Shown piece by piece: positions 31,658 through 39,191 of a stretch of DNA of 64,000 nt. The position numbers and the translations under genes are program-made. The notes beneath the pieces were generated by a model. The model was not told the origin of the DNA. It made no database searches and saw only the letters and a program-made list of their open reading frames with translations. The DNA comes from Ectobacillus funiculus (lineage in GTDB: Bacteria; Bacillota; Bacilli; Bacillales; Bacillaceae_G). Location: the NCBI RefSeq assembly GCF_042429435.1, contig NZ_JBHMAF010000196.1. One strand, 5' to 3'. How positions within the stretch are numbered: the stretch's first letter is position 1; each line of letters starts with the position of its first letter.

Positions 31658-33529
31658 ATGGGGAAACTTTCAATGGAAAAGCAGTATGCTTTAGAACAGC
31701 TGGCAGCTTCGTTTCAAGGGGTGATTCAGTATGAGGAGCAGGATTTGCTTCAGGAAAATGCAAATGTCGATGGACATTCACCAATGGGTATCATGGGGAA
31801 ATTTTCCTCTGAAGGTGCCAAGTTTTATGCATTGGAATATTTGCTAACTGAGGAAGTAAAGGAAGCAGTGCAGGATAATCTAATCCATATTCATGATTTG
31901 GATTTCTATGCGGCAGGAACAACAACATGCTCGCAAATTCCGCTGTCCAAGCTGTTAAAGGATGGATTTTCCACCGGGCACGGTCATATGAGGGAACCAA
32001 AATGCATTAGCAGTGCCATGGCGCTAGCCGCTATCATTTTACAAGCCAATCAAAACATGCAGCATGGCGGGCAATCGTTTGCTATGTTTGACAGGGACTT
32101 GGCGCCATATGTACGCAAAACATATGAACGTCATGTAGAACGACTTGGCAGTTATGCACGATTTGGAGTAGAGGAAATACAACAAATTGCTTGGGAGGAA
32201 ACAAAGCAAGAGACATATCAGGCGTGCGAAGCATTTATCCATAATGCAAATAGTATGCATAGCCGAGGTGGGGGACAAGTGCCGTTTGTGTCCATCAATT
32301 ATGGGACGGATACGTCGAAAGAAGGGAGGATGCTCGTCCGTCAGCTGCTTTTAGCAACGCAGGCTGGTCTTGGAAACGGTGAAACTCCTATTTTTCCCAT
32401 TCAGGTGTTTAAGCTGAAGAAAGGAATTAATATACTTCCAAATGATCGAAACCATGATTTGTATCGTCTTGCACTGGAAACAACAGCAAAGCGGCTGTTT
32501 CCGAATTTCGCGTTTTTAGACGCACCCTTTAATTTGCAGTACTATGATGGCTGCGCTGAAAGTGAAGCCTGTTATATGGGATGCAGAACACGTGTAATGG
32601 CGAATATTCACGGTGAGGAAAATGCAGTGGGAAGAGGGAATTTGTCATTTACATCCATTAATCTTGTAAAACTTGCTTTGCAGAGCACAAGTACGGAGCA
32701 ATTCTTTCAAGCGCTGGAGCAGTACATTGCGCTTGTCATTCGGCAACTGCTTGAGAGGTTTTACTATCAAGCTCGCAAAAAAGCGCGGGATTTTAAGTTT
32801 TTGTATACCCAAGGTGTGTGGCGCGGCGGAGAAGAATTAGAGCTTCATGCGCCTGTTGAAAGTATTATCAGACAAGGGACATTGAGTATCGGATTTATTG
32901 GGCTTGCGGAATGTCTAGTTGCTTTGGTAGGAAAACATCATGGGGAAAGCGAAGCGGCATTATGTCTTGGGCTTGATATTATCCGTTTCATGAGAAACAA
33001 AGCGGATGAGGCGACAAAGCGGCATCAACTCAACTTTTCCTTGCTTGCCACACCCGCAGAAGGATTGTCAGGTAAATTTACGAAGCAGGATCGAAGAGAG
33101 TTTGGTGTGATTACCAGTGTTACAGATAAAGAGTATTACACAAATTCATTCCATGTTCCGGTGCACTACTCAATCAGAGTGCTAGATAAAATTCGGATTG
33201 AAGGGTTATTTCATGAGCTTTGCAATGGCGGACATATTACGTACATTGAACTAGATGGGGCAGCTGTTCATAATGCAGAAGCGCTTCATTACATCGTCAT
33301 GGCTATGCTGCAGCACCATATCGGATATGGCTCGATTAATCACCCTATTGATCAATGTAAATGCTGCGGCTATCACGGTATAATTGAAACTGTGTGCCCA
33401 TCTTGCGGAAATGCTGAGGAAACGAAAATCGAACGAATTCGGCGTATTACTGGCTATCTTGTCGGGGATATGACGAAATGGAACGGTGCTAAACGAAGCG
33501 AGGAGCGGGAGCGGGTGAAGCATACATGA
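31658..33529 (+). CDS. nrdD: Anaerobic ribonucleoside-triphosphate reductase NrdD
   Basis: 623-residue class III ribonucleotide reductase making dNTPs without oxygen. C-terminal zinc site CKCCGYHG...CPSCG and glycyl-radical loop RRITGYL with Gly599; internal cysteines CMGCRT-like (YMGCRTRV) present. No ATP-cone domain is apparent at the N-terminus, so it is shorter than the E. coli enzyme. Start at 31658 has GGAGTGAGGAG; a TTG/ATG further upstream is less likely. The stop overlaps nrdG by 4 bp. Confidence 0.95.
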   Translation: MGKLSMEKQYALEQLAASFQGVIQYEEQDLLQENANVDGHSPMGIMGKFSSEGAKFYALEYLLTEEVKEAVQDNLIHIHDLDFYAAGTTTCSQIPLSKLLKDGFSTGHGHMREPKCISSAMALAAIILQANQNMQHGGQSFAMFDRDLAPYVRKTYERHVERLGSYARFGVEEIQQIAWEETKQETYQACEAFIHNANSMHSRGGGQVPFVSINYGTDTSKEGRMLVRQLLLATQAGLGNGETPIFPIQVFKLKKGINILPNDRNHDLYRLALETTAKRLFPNFAFLDAPFNLQYYDGCAESEACYMGCRTRVMANIHGEENAVGRGNLSFTSINLVKLALQSTSTEQFFQALEQYIALVIRQLLERFYYQARKKARDFKFLYTQGVWRGGEELELHAPVESIIRQGTLSIGFIGLAECLVALVGKHHGESEAALCLGLDIIRFMRNKADEATKRHQLNFSLLATPAEGLSGKFTKQDRREFGVITSVTDKEYYTNSFHVPVHYSIRVLDKIRIEGLFHELCNGGHITYIELDGAAVHNAEALHYIVMAMLQHHIGYGSINHPIDQCKCCGYHGIIETVCPSCGNAEETKIERIRRITGYLVGDMTKWNGAKRSEERERVKHT

Positions 33530-34026
33530 GGATTATGAATATTTTACATGATAGCGTTGTCGATGGAGAAGGACTGCGTACAGTTATTTTCTTTGCAGGT
33601 TGTCCGCATCGATGCTATGGCTGCCATAATCCGAAGTCTTGGAAAATAGAAAATGGAACGAGCATGACAAAGCAGCAAATCTTAGAGGAAATTATAAGCA
33701 ATCCGCTAACTGAGGTGACTTTTTCTGGCGGGGAACCTTTGTACCAAGCCTCTGAAGTCAAGGACCTGGCAAAAGAAATTAAAGCCTATGGGAAAAACTT
33801 ATGGGTATACACAGGTTATACGCTTGAGGAGATATACAATTCTAAAAATGATGATATGATAGAAACGTTAAAGCATGTGGATGTATTGGTAGACGGGAGG
33901 TTCGAGATGAAGAAGCGAGATGTTACACTTCCCTTTAGGGGGAGCAGCAATCAGCGCATCATTCGATTGAAGGAGGGGAGAAAATCGGATGATAATGGGC
34001 AAAACAGTGCTGCTTGTCGAGGATGA
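33526..34026 (+). CDS. nrdG: Anaerobic RNR-activating radical-SAM protein NrdG
   Basis: 166-residue radical SAM activase that installs the glycyl radical in NrdD. [4Fe-4S] cysteines Cys26, Cys30, Cys33 (AGCPHRCYGC) and the SAM-binding TFSGGEPLYQ are present. Translation is coupled to nrdD (ATGA overlap). The last 38 bp overlap the next gene; the extreme C-terminus (KSDDNGQNSAACRG) is low-complexity and may be non-functional. Confidence 0.95.
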   Translation: MRIMNILHDSVVDGEGLRTVIFFAGCPHRCYGCHNPKSWKIENGTSMTKQQILEEIISNPLTEVTFSGGEPLYQASEVKDLAKEIKAYGKNLWVYTGYTLEEIYNSKNDDMIETLKHVDVLVDGRFEMKKRDVTLPFRGSSNQRIIRLKEGRKSDDNGQNSAACRG

Positions 34027-34672
34027 ACAACGGCTGCGGGAGATTATCTCCGATTATTTCAGAAACGAAGGCTTTGAAGTTGTGGGAGCAGAGGATGGAA
34101 AACAAGCTCTTGCTTTGTTCAAACAGCATGCCATTCATTTAATTATTTTAGACATTATGCTCCCTGAAATCGATGGCTGGTCTGTTTGCAGGCAGATTCG
34201 AAGAGAGTCGACCGTTCCAGTGATTATGCTGACAGCCCGTTCAGATGAAGAGGATACACTGCTTGGCTTTGAGCTCGGAGCAGATGAATATGTCACCAAA
34301 CCCTTTAGTCCCAAGGTATTGGTAGCTAGAGCGAAGACGCTGCTTAAGCGTGCGGAAGGTGCGGTTGCACAATCGGCGGAGCATACATTATCCGTTAGCG
34401 GCATCATATTGAATCGTTTATCCAGGACGATATTCGTGGATGGGCAGGAGGTAATTTTAACACATAAAGAGTTTGAATTGCTTATGTATTTAATGGAAAA
34501 TAGAGGGATTGTACTCTCACGGCAGCACTTGCTGGATCACCTATGGGGATATGATTATTATGGTGATGATCGTACCGTTGACACCCATATTAAAAAGCTA
34601 CGAAATAAGCTTGGGACACGTGCTAGGCATATTAGTACAGTGATCCGTGTCGGATATAAGTTTGAGGAATAG
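33989..34672 (+). CDS. OmpR-family response regulator (orphan)
   Basis: 227-residue two-component regulator. Receiver domain: acidic pair EDE (11-13), phospho-acceptor Asp55 (LIILDIMLPE), Lys104 (TKPF). C-terminal winged helix: LTHKEFELLMYLMENRGIVL, DDRTVDTHIKKLRNKLG. Start at 33989 with GGAGGGG; it overlaps nrdG by 38 bp, which suggests a recent fusion of units or operon coupling. No histidine kinase follows; htrA is next, behind direct repeats that look like an OmpR-type binding site. Which genes it controls is inferred, not shown. Confidence 0.93.
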   Translation: MIMGKTVLLVEDEQRLREIISDYFRNEGFEVVGAEDGKQALALFKQHAIHLIILDIMLPEIDGWSVCRQIRRESTVPVIMLTARSDEEDTLLGFELGADEYVTKPFSPKVLVARAKTLLKRAEGAVAQSAEHTLSVSGIILNRLSRTIFVDGQEVILTHKEFELLMYLMENRGIVLSRQHLLDHLWGYDYYGDDRTVDTHIKKLRNKLGTRARHISTVIRVGYKFEE

Positions 34673-34789
34673 TCCTTGATTAGCCATACAAGCCGGACTG
34701 CAAAGGAACAAGCAATTGCTGGTAGGATTTATGTGCGATTTTGCGGAATTTTGGTTAAAATGGAAGAGAGCAAGTGATTTATAAGTATT

Positions 34790-34822
34790 TTTTCACTAAA
34801 CTTTCATTAAATTTTCACCAAA
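34790..34822 (+). promoter_or_regulatory. Three 11-bp direct repeats upstream of htrA
   Basis: TTTTCACTAAA, CTTTCATTAAA, TTTTCACCAAA are exactly contiguous with an 11-bp period. They lie about 10 bp before a weak -35 (TTTTTG, 34823-34828) and 45-77 bp before the htrA start. B. subtilis htrA/htrB promoters carry repeated TTTTCACA boxes bound by CssR, and OmpR-type regulators bind in-phase direct repeats. Confidence 0.6.
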
Positions 34823-34866
34823 TTTTTGTATCATATAAGCATGATAAACTAGAGGGGAGATAGACG

Positions 34867-36069
34867 ATGGGCTACTATGATCAAACTGAGATGACTACAA
34901 GATTTGAAGAAAAACCACAGCGTCGCAGCAGAAAGGGCTATTTTTTCTCCGGCTTTGTTGGGGCGGTTATCGGAGCTGCGACCGTGACGGCTTCGCTCAA
35001 CTACATACCGGCCTTTCAAAATCAAAAGGGACAGGCTTCTGTTGTACAGCAGGTGCAGCAAAGTGAAGGGACGGCGGTGCCTGTTGTGAATAACATGAAG
35101 TCGACAGATCTTGCCGGTATGATTCAAGGTGCAAAGGAAGCAGTGGTCGGCGTTATTAACTATCAAACAGCGGATACATTGGATGCGCAGGATTCCGAAG
35201 CTGGTTCCGGCTCTGGTGTTGTATATAAGAAGGTAGGAAATAAAGCCCTTGTGATTACAAATAATCATGTAGTTGAAGGGGCAAAGCGTCTTGAAGTAAA
35301 GCTTGCGAACGGAGAAAAAATTGCAGCAAAGCTTGTTGGAGCAGATCGTTGGCTTGACTTGGCTGTTATCGAAATTGATGGAACGAACATTAAGACAGTT
35401 GCAACGCTTGGTGATTCTGATAAAGTACGTGTTGGAGAGCAGGCAATTGCCATCGGGAATCCGATTGGTTTAGATGGAACAGTCACAGAAGGTATTATCA
35501 GCAGCAAAAATCGTGAAATCCCGGTAGATGTTGATCAGGATGGCAGCGCGGATTGGCAGGCAGAAGTATTGCAAACAGATGCTTCGATTAACCCAGGTAA
35601 CAGCGGTGGTGCATTGTTTAATGAGAACGGCGAAGTAATCGGCATCAATTCCAGTAAAATTGCACAGGAAGCTGTGGAAGGAATCGGTTTTGCAATTCCA
35701 ATCAATGTAGCAAAACCGATTGTTGAATCACTTGAAAAATATGGAAAAGTGCAACGTCCGTTTCTAGGAGTACAGCTTCGTTCTCTGGATGAAGTGTCAA
35801 CGTACGCAAGCAGACAATTAAACCTTCCAACAGAAGTGACAGGTGGAGTCATTATTTTACAAACAACTGCAAATTCTCCTGCGGCAAAGGCAGGCTTGCA
35901 GCAGTATGACGTGGTTGTGGCGCTCGATGGTCAAGAAGTGAAGGACTCTGTACAGCTCCGGAAGTACCTATATGAAAAGAAAAAAATTGGAGATGAAATG
36001 AAGGTAACCTTCTATCGTGATGGGAAAAAACAGGAGGAAACCATCAAGCTTGATGCAAATGCCGACTAA
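34867..36069 (+). CDS. htrA: HtrA-type serine protease (DegP/Q family)
   Basis: 400-residue membrane-anchored quality-control protease. Cytoplasmic N-terminus, one helix (FFSGFVGAVIGAATVTASLN), trypsin-like domain with His134 (TNNHVVEGA), Asp164 (RWLDLAVIE) and Ser246 (NPGNSGGAL), and a C-terminal PDZ domain (RPFLGVQLRS to EETIKLD). Degrades misfolded secreted proteins. Ribosome site AGAGGGGAGA. The upstream direct repeats indicate stress control by an OmpR-type regulator. Confidence 0.95.
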   Translation: MGYYDQTEMTTRFEEKPQRRSRKGYFFSGFVGAVIGAATVTASLNYIPAFQNQKGQASVVQQVQQSEGTAVPVVNNMKSTDLAGMIQGAKEAVVGVINYQTADTLDAQDSEAGSGSGVVYKKVGNKALVITNNHVVEGAKRLEVKLANGEKIAAKLVGADRWLDLAVIEIDGTNIKTVATLGDSDKVRVGEQAIAIGNPIGLDGTVTEGIISSKNREIPVDVDQDGSADWQAEVLQTDASINPGNSGGALFNENGEVIGINSSKIAQEAVEGIGFAIPINVAKPIVESLEKYGKVQRPFLGVQLRSLDEVSTYASRQLNLPTEVTGGVIILQTTANSPAAKAGLQQYDVVVALDGQEVKDSVQLRKYLYEKKKIGDEMKVTFYRDGKKQEETIKLDANAD

Positions 36070-36113
36070 GAGAATAGACCGTTTCTATTGAAATGGTCCT
36101 TTCTCTTTTTGTA
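36069..36113 (+). terminator. Terminator of htrA
   Basis: GAGAATAGACC / GGTCCTTTCTC with inner TTC/GAA pairs, then TTTTT. Confidence 0.8.
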
Positions 36114-36138
36114 TAATCTTGGGAAAGGAGGGGTTATA

Positions 36139-36552
36139 ATGACAATTCAAAATCCAACACGCACTGAAATTGGCGAACTGTTAAAGAAAAGCAAAACGAT
36201 TGCAGTAGTAGGGTTATCCGATAATCCGCAGCGAACGTCTTATATGGTTTCAAAGGCTATGCAGGATGCAGGCTATGATATTATTCCAGTAAATCCAAAT
36301 GCGGAGTATATCCTTGGAAAAAAAGCCGTAAAATCGTTAAAAGATATTGAGGGTCATGTTGATATTGTTAATGTGTTCCGACGCTCTGAGCATTTAATGG
36401 ATGTGGCAAAGGAGTTTGTTGAAATTGATGCGGATATTTATTGGGCGCAGCTAGGATTAGAGGATGAGGAGACGTATGCATTTTTACAGGAGCAGGGCTA
36501 TACGGTTATTATGAATCGCTGTATTAAGGTGGAGCATGCGCTAACGCGATAG
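36139..36552 (+). CDS. yneT: CoA-binding domain protein YneT
   Basis: 137-residue Rossmann-type CoA-binding protein (CoA_binding_2): KTIAVVGLSDNPQRTSYMVS nucleotide loop, IIPVNPNAEYILGKKAV and ADIYWAQLG. Function unknown. Start at 36139 has AAAGGAGGGG; the longer frame from 36088 runs over the htrA terminator. Position before parE matches B. subtilis. Confidence 0.92.
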   Translation: MTIQNPTRTEIGELLKKSKTIAVVGLSDNPQRTSYMVSKAMQDAGYDIIPVNPNAEYILGKKAVKSLKDIEGHVDIVNVFRRSEHLMDVAKEFVEIDADIYWAQLGLEDEETYAFLQEQGYTVIMNRCIKVEHALTR

Positions 36553-36558
36553 AACGTT

Positions 36559-36592
36559 CACAAAGAAGCCAATTGCGAGGCTTCTTTTCTGT
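36559..36592 (+). terminator. Terminator of yneT
   Basis: AAAGAAGCC / GAGGCTTCTTTT stem-loop. Confidence 0.85.
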
Positions 36593-36675
36593 TTGTATAC
36601 TTATAATGTAGCATGAGGCATGAATGAGGTACACATACGAGGTTTTAAGGGCGGGTTATGGGGAGTTTCACTTTG

Positions 36676-36811
36676 TTGTTGTAGGAATGTATAAGTTTCT
36701 AGCGAGAAGTTTATTCGGCATAGACGGAAATTTTTAGGGATACAGTATAAGTAAGGCTACGCCTCTGTTTTCGCCAGGGGGCGGGGCTCGTCAATCGGCG
36801 AGTTTTCTTTA
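36676..36811 (+). repeat. Dispersed structured repeat, copy R13
   Basis: Full copy: TTGTAGGAATG, inner TTTCT / GGAAA, TACAGT, CTACGCCTCTGTTTTCGCC, closing CTCGTC AATC GGCGAG TTTTCTTTA. Followed at once by module B. Confidence 0.88.
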
Positions 36812-36816
36812 CAAGA

Positions 36817-36868
36817 TAAGAAAGTGTAACTTTTTGGGGTGATGTCTAGCTCCCAAGGTCCACTCCTT
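36817..36868 (+). repeat. Module B repeat, copy 2
   Basis: TAAGAAAGTGTAACTTTTT then GGGGTGATGTCTAGCTCCCA AGGTCCACTCC. Similar modules occur at 30701-30738 and 41782-41822, in each case after a dispersed-repeat end. Confidence 0.7.
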
Positions 36869-37061
36869 GCCGCAAAATAACTTCCCCACAAAATGCAAAA
36901 AAGCGCTTTCCATGGTGAAGAACATTTTGCTTCGGGAGCAAAGGCGGGTCTTGTCCGTTTTTCTTATTATTCCTTTTGGGATCATTGTCATTTGACTATT
37001 GATGAAGATATTCTCGTAGTCATGTATTGACAGGTTATTATTTTTCTGAAATAGTAGCTTA

Positions 37062-37097
37062 CAGGAATCCTTGTGGGAAACAAGGATTTTTCTTTTA
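37062..37097 (+). terminator. Hairpin with T-run upstream of parE
   Basis: AATCCTTGT / ACAAGGATT around GGGAA, followed by TTTCTTTT. No gene precedes it closely; a promoter-like TTGACA lies at 37027. The rest of the 36870-37172 spacer holds no supported gene. TATAAT at 37112-37117 is a possible parE -10. Confidence 0.7.
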
Positions 37098-37208
37098 TAT
37101 CTTGTATATTTTATAATGGGTGTCTATACTTGCCAACATAGGGAGAAACAAGGTATGCTATAGAGAAAACGTATGTTCTTATCGAAAGATAGAAAGGAGT
37201 TTGGGGAT

Positions 37209-39191
37209 TTGACACAGCATCAGTTTCAATATAACGAGGATGCAATTCAAGTGCTTGAAGGTCTAGAAGCAGTACGAAAGAGACCTGGTATGTACATTGG
37301 AAGCACAGATAGCCGAGGATTGCACCATTTAGTATACGAGATTGTGGATAATTCCGTAGATGAAGCGCTAGCAGGCTTTGGCGGTGAAATCACGGTTATG
37401 ATACATAAAGATAACAGCATTAGCGTAGAGGATAAGGGGCGCGGTATGCCGACCGGCATGCATAAGCTCGGGAAACCAACGCCGGAGGTTATTCTCACAG
37501 TGCTTCATGCTGGCGGAAAGTTTGGACAGGGCGGCTATAAGACGAGCGGCGGATTGCACGGTGTAGGCGCATCGGTCGTAAATGCGCTATCGGAATGGCT
37601 TGTCGTGACCATTAAGCGTGATGGCTTTGTGTATCAACAGCGTTTTGAGCATGGAGGAAACCCGGTAACAACGCTTGAAAAAATAGGCGTAACAAAACAG
37701 ACGGGAACGAAGATTCATTTTAAGCCGGATGTGACCATTTTTAGCACAACGAATTTCCAATATGAGACGTTGTGCGAACGTCTTAGAGAATCTGCATTTT
37801 TATTAAAGGGTATGAAAATTGCCTTAAAGGATGAGCGCAACGATTTAGAGGATATATTTCATTACGAAACGGGAATCGAGGCGTTTGTATCCTATTTGAA
37901 CGAAGAGCGAGATGTGCTTCACAAGGTTGTGTTTTTTGAAGGTGAGCAGGGCGGTATCGAGGCAGAGCTGGCATTTCAGTTTAACGATGGTTATTCAGAA
38001 AACATTCTATCGTTTGTAAATAACGTCCGTACAAAGGATGGCGGAACGCATGAAGCAGGCTTTAAGACGGCGATGACACGTGTATTCAATGAATATGCGC
38101 GGAAGGTTGGGGCGCTTAAGGAAAAGGAAAAAAATTTGGAAGGTGCCGATATTCGCGAGGGCTTGTCTGCAATCGTATCGGTTCGTATTCCAGAGGAACT
38201 GCTTCAGTTTGAAGGTCAGACAAAAGGAAAGCTTGGTACGAGTGAGGCTCGTTCTGCAATTGATTCGATTGTATCGGAGCATCTAGCTTACTTTTTACAG
38301 GAGAATCCAGATGTTGGCGGATTGCTTGTGAAAAAAGCAATTAAAGCATTTCAGGCGCGCGAAGCTGCTCGAAAGGCACGGGAGGAAGCGCGCAGCGGGA
38401 AAAAGAAAAAGCGTTCGGAGGCATCCTTAAGTGGGAAGCTAACGCCGGCACAATCACGCAACCCGCAAAAAAATGAGCTGTACCTTGTAGAGGGCGATTC
38501 TGCCGGCGGTTCGGCTAAGCAAGGTCGAGATCGACGTTTTCAGGCCGTGCTGCCGCTGCGCGGAAAGGTTATTAATACAGAAAAGGCAAAGCTGGCGGAT
38601 ATTTTTAAAAACGAAGAAATCAATACGATTATTCACGCCATTGGCGGCGGTGTTGGACAGGAATTTTCTGTTGAGGATATTAATTATGACAAGGTTGTCA
38701 TTATGACGGATGCTGATACGGACGGTGCACATATTCAAGTGTTGCTGCTGACATTTTTTTATCGTTATATGAAGCAGCTCATTGAGGCTGGGAAGGTTTT
38801 TATTGCGCTCCCACCGCTTTATAAAGTGAGTAAAGGAACCGGCAAAAAAGAAACGATTGAATATGCATGGTCGGATGAAGAGCTAAAAGAAGTTACAAAA
38901 CGCTTTGGCAAAGGCTATACAATTCAGCGCTATAAAGGTCTTGGAGAAATGAATGCAGATCAGCTTTGGGATACGACGATGAATCCAGAAACAAGAACGC
39001 TCATTCGTGTCAAAATCGATGATGCAGCACGTGCTGAACGCCGCGTGACCACGCTCATGGGTGATAAAGTAGAGCCGCGTCGAAAGTGGATTGAGCGAAA
39101 TGTACAGTTCGGTTTACAGGAAGAAGGAAATATTTTGGAAAATGAGATGATTTCGGAGGTGGAGCAGGATGCAGGCGGAGAAATTTCATGA
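37209..39191 (+). CDS. parE: DNA topoisomerase IV subunit B (ParE)
   Basis: 660-residue GHKL ATPase subunit that drives chromosome decatenation. Bergerat fold: EIVDNSVDEALAG, DKGRGMPTG, GGKFGQGGYKTSGGLHGVGAS; Toprim/DNA domain with LVEGDSAGGSAKQGRDR and DADTDGAHIQVL; tail YKGLGEMNADQLWDTTM. TTG start at 37209 chosen: AAAGGAG 9-15 bp upstream and the following HQFQYNEDAIQVLEGLEAVR aligns; the ATG at 37173 lacks a ribosome site. Stop overlaps parC by 23 bp. Confidence 0.97.
   Translation: MTQHQFQYNEDAIQVLEGLEAVRKRPGMYIGSTDSRGLHHLVYEIVDNSVDEALAGFGGEITVMIHKDNSISVEDKGRGMPTGMHKLGKPTPEVILTVLHAGGKFGQGGYKTSGGLHGVGASVVNALSEWLVVTIKRDGFVYQQRFEHGGNPVTTLEKIGVTKQTGTKIHFKPDVTIFSTTNFQYETLCERLRESAFLLKGMKIALKDERNDLEDIFHYETGIEAFVSYLNEERDVLHKVVFFEGEQGGIEAELAFQFNDGYSENILSFVNNVRTKDGGTHEAGFKTAMTRVFNEYARKVGALKEKEKNLEGADIREGLSAIVSVRIPEELLQFEGQTKGKLGTSEARSAIDSIVSEHLAYFLQENPDVGGLLVKKAIKAFQAREAARKAREEARSGKKKKRSEASLSGKLTPAQSRNPQKNELYLVEGDSAGGSAKQGRDRRFQAVLPLRGKVINTEKAKLADIFKNEEINTIIHAIGGGVGQEFSVEDINYDKVVIMTDADTDGAHIQVLLLTFFYRYMKQLIEAGKVFIALPPLYKVSKGTGKKETIEYAWSDEELKEVTKRFGKGYTIQRYKGLGEMNADQLWDTTMNPETRTLIRVKIDDAARAERRVTTLMGDKVEPRRKWIERNVQFGLQEEGNILENEMISEVEQDAGGEIS

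Noticed and set aside
36809..36991. 60-codon minus-strand frame
   Set aside because: No ribosome site and it runs through the repeat and module B.
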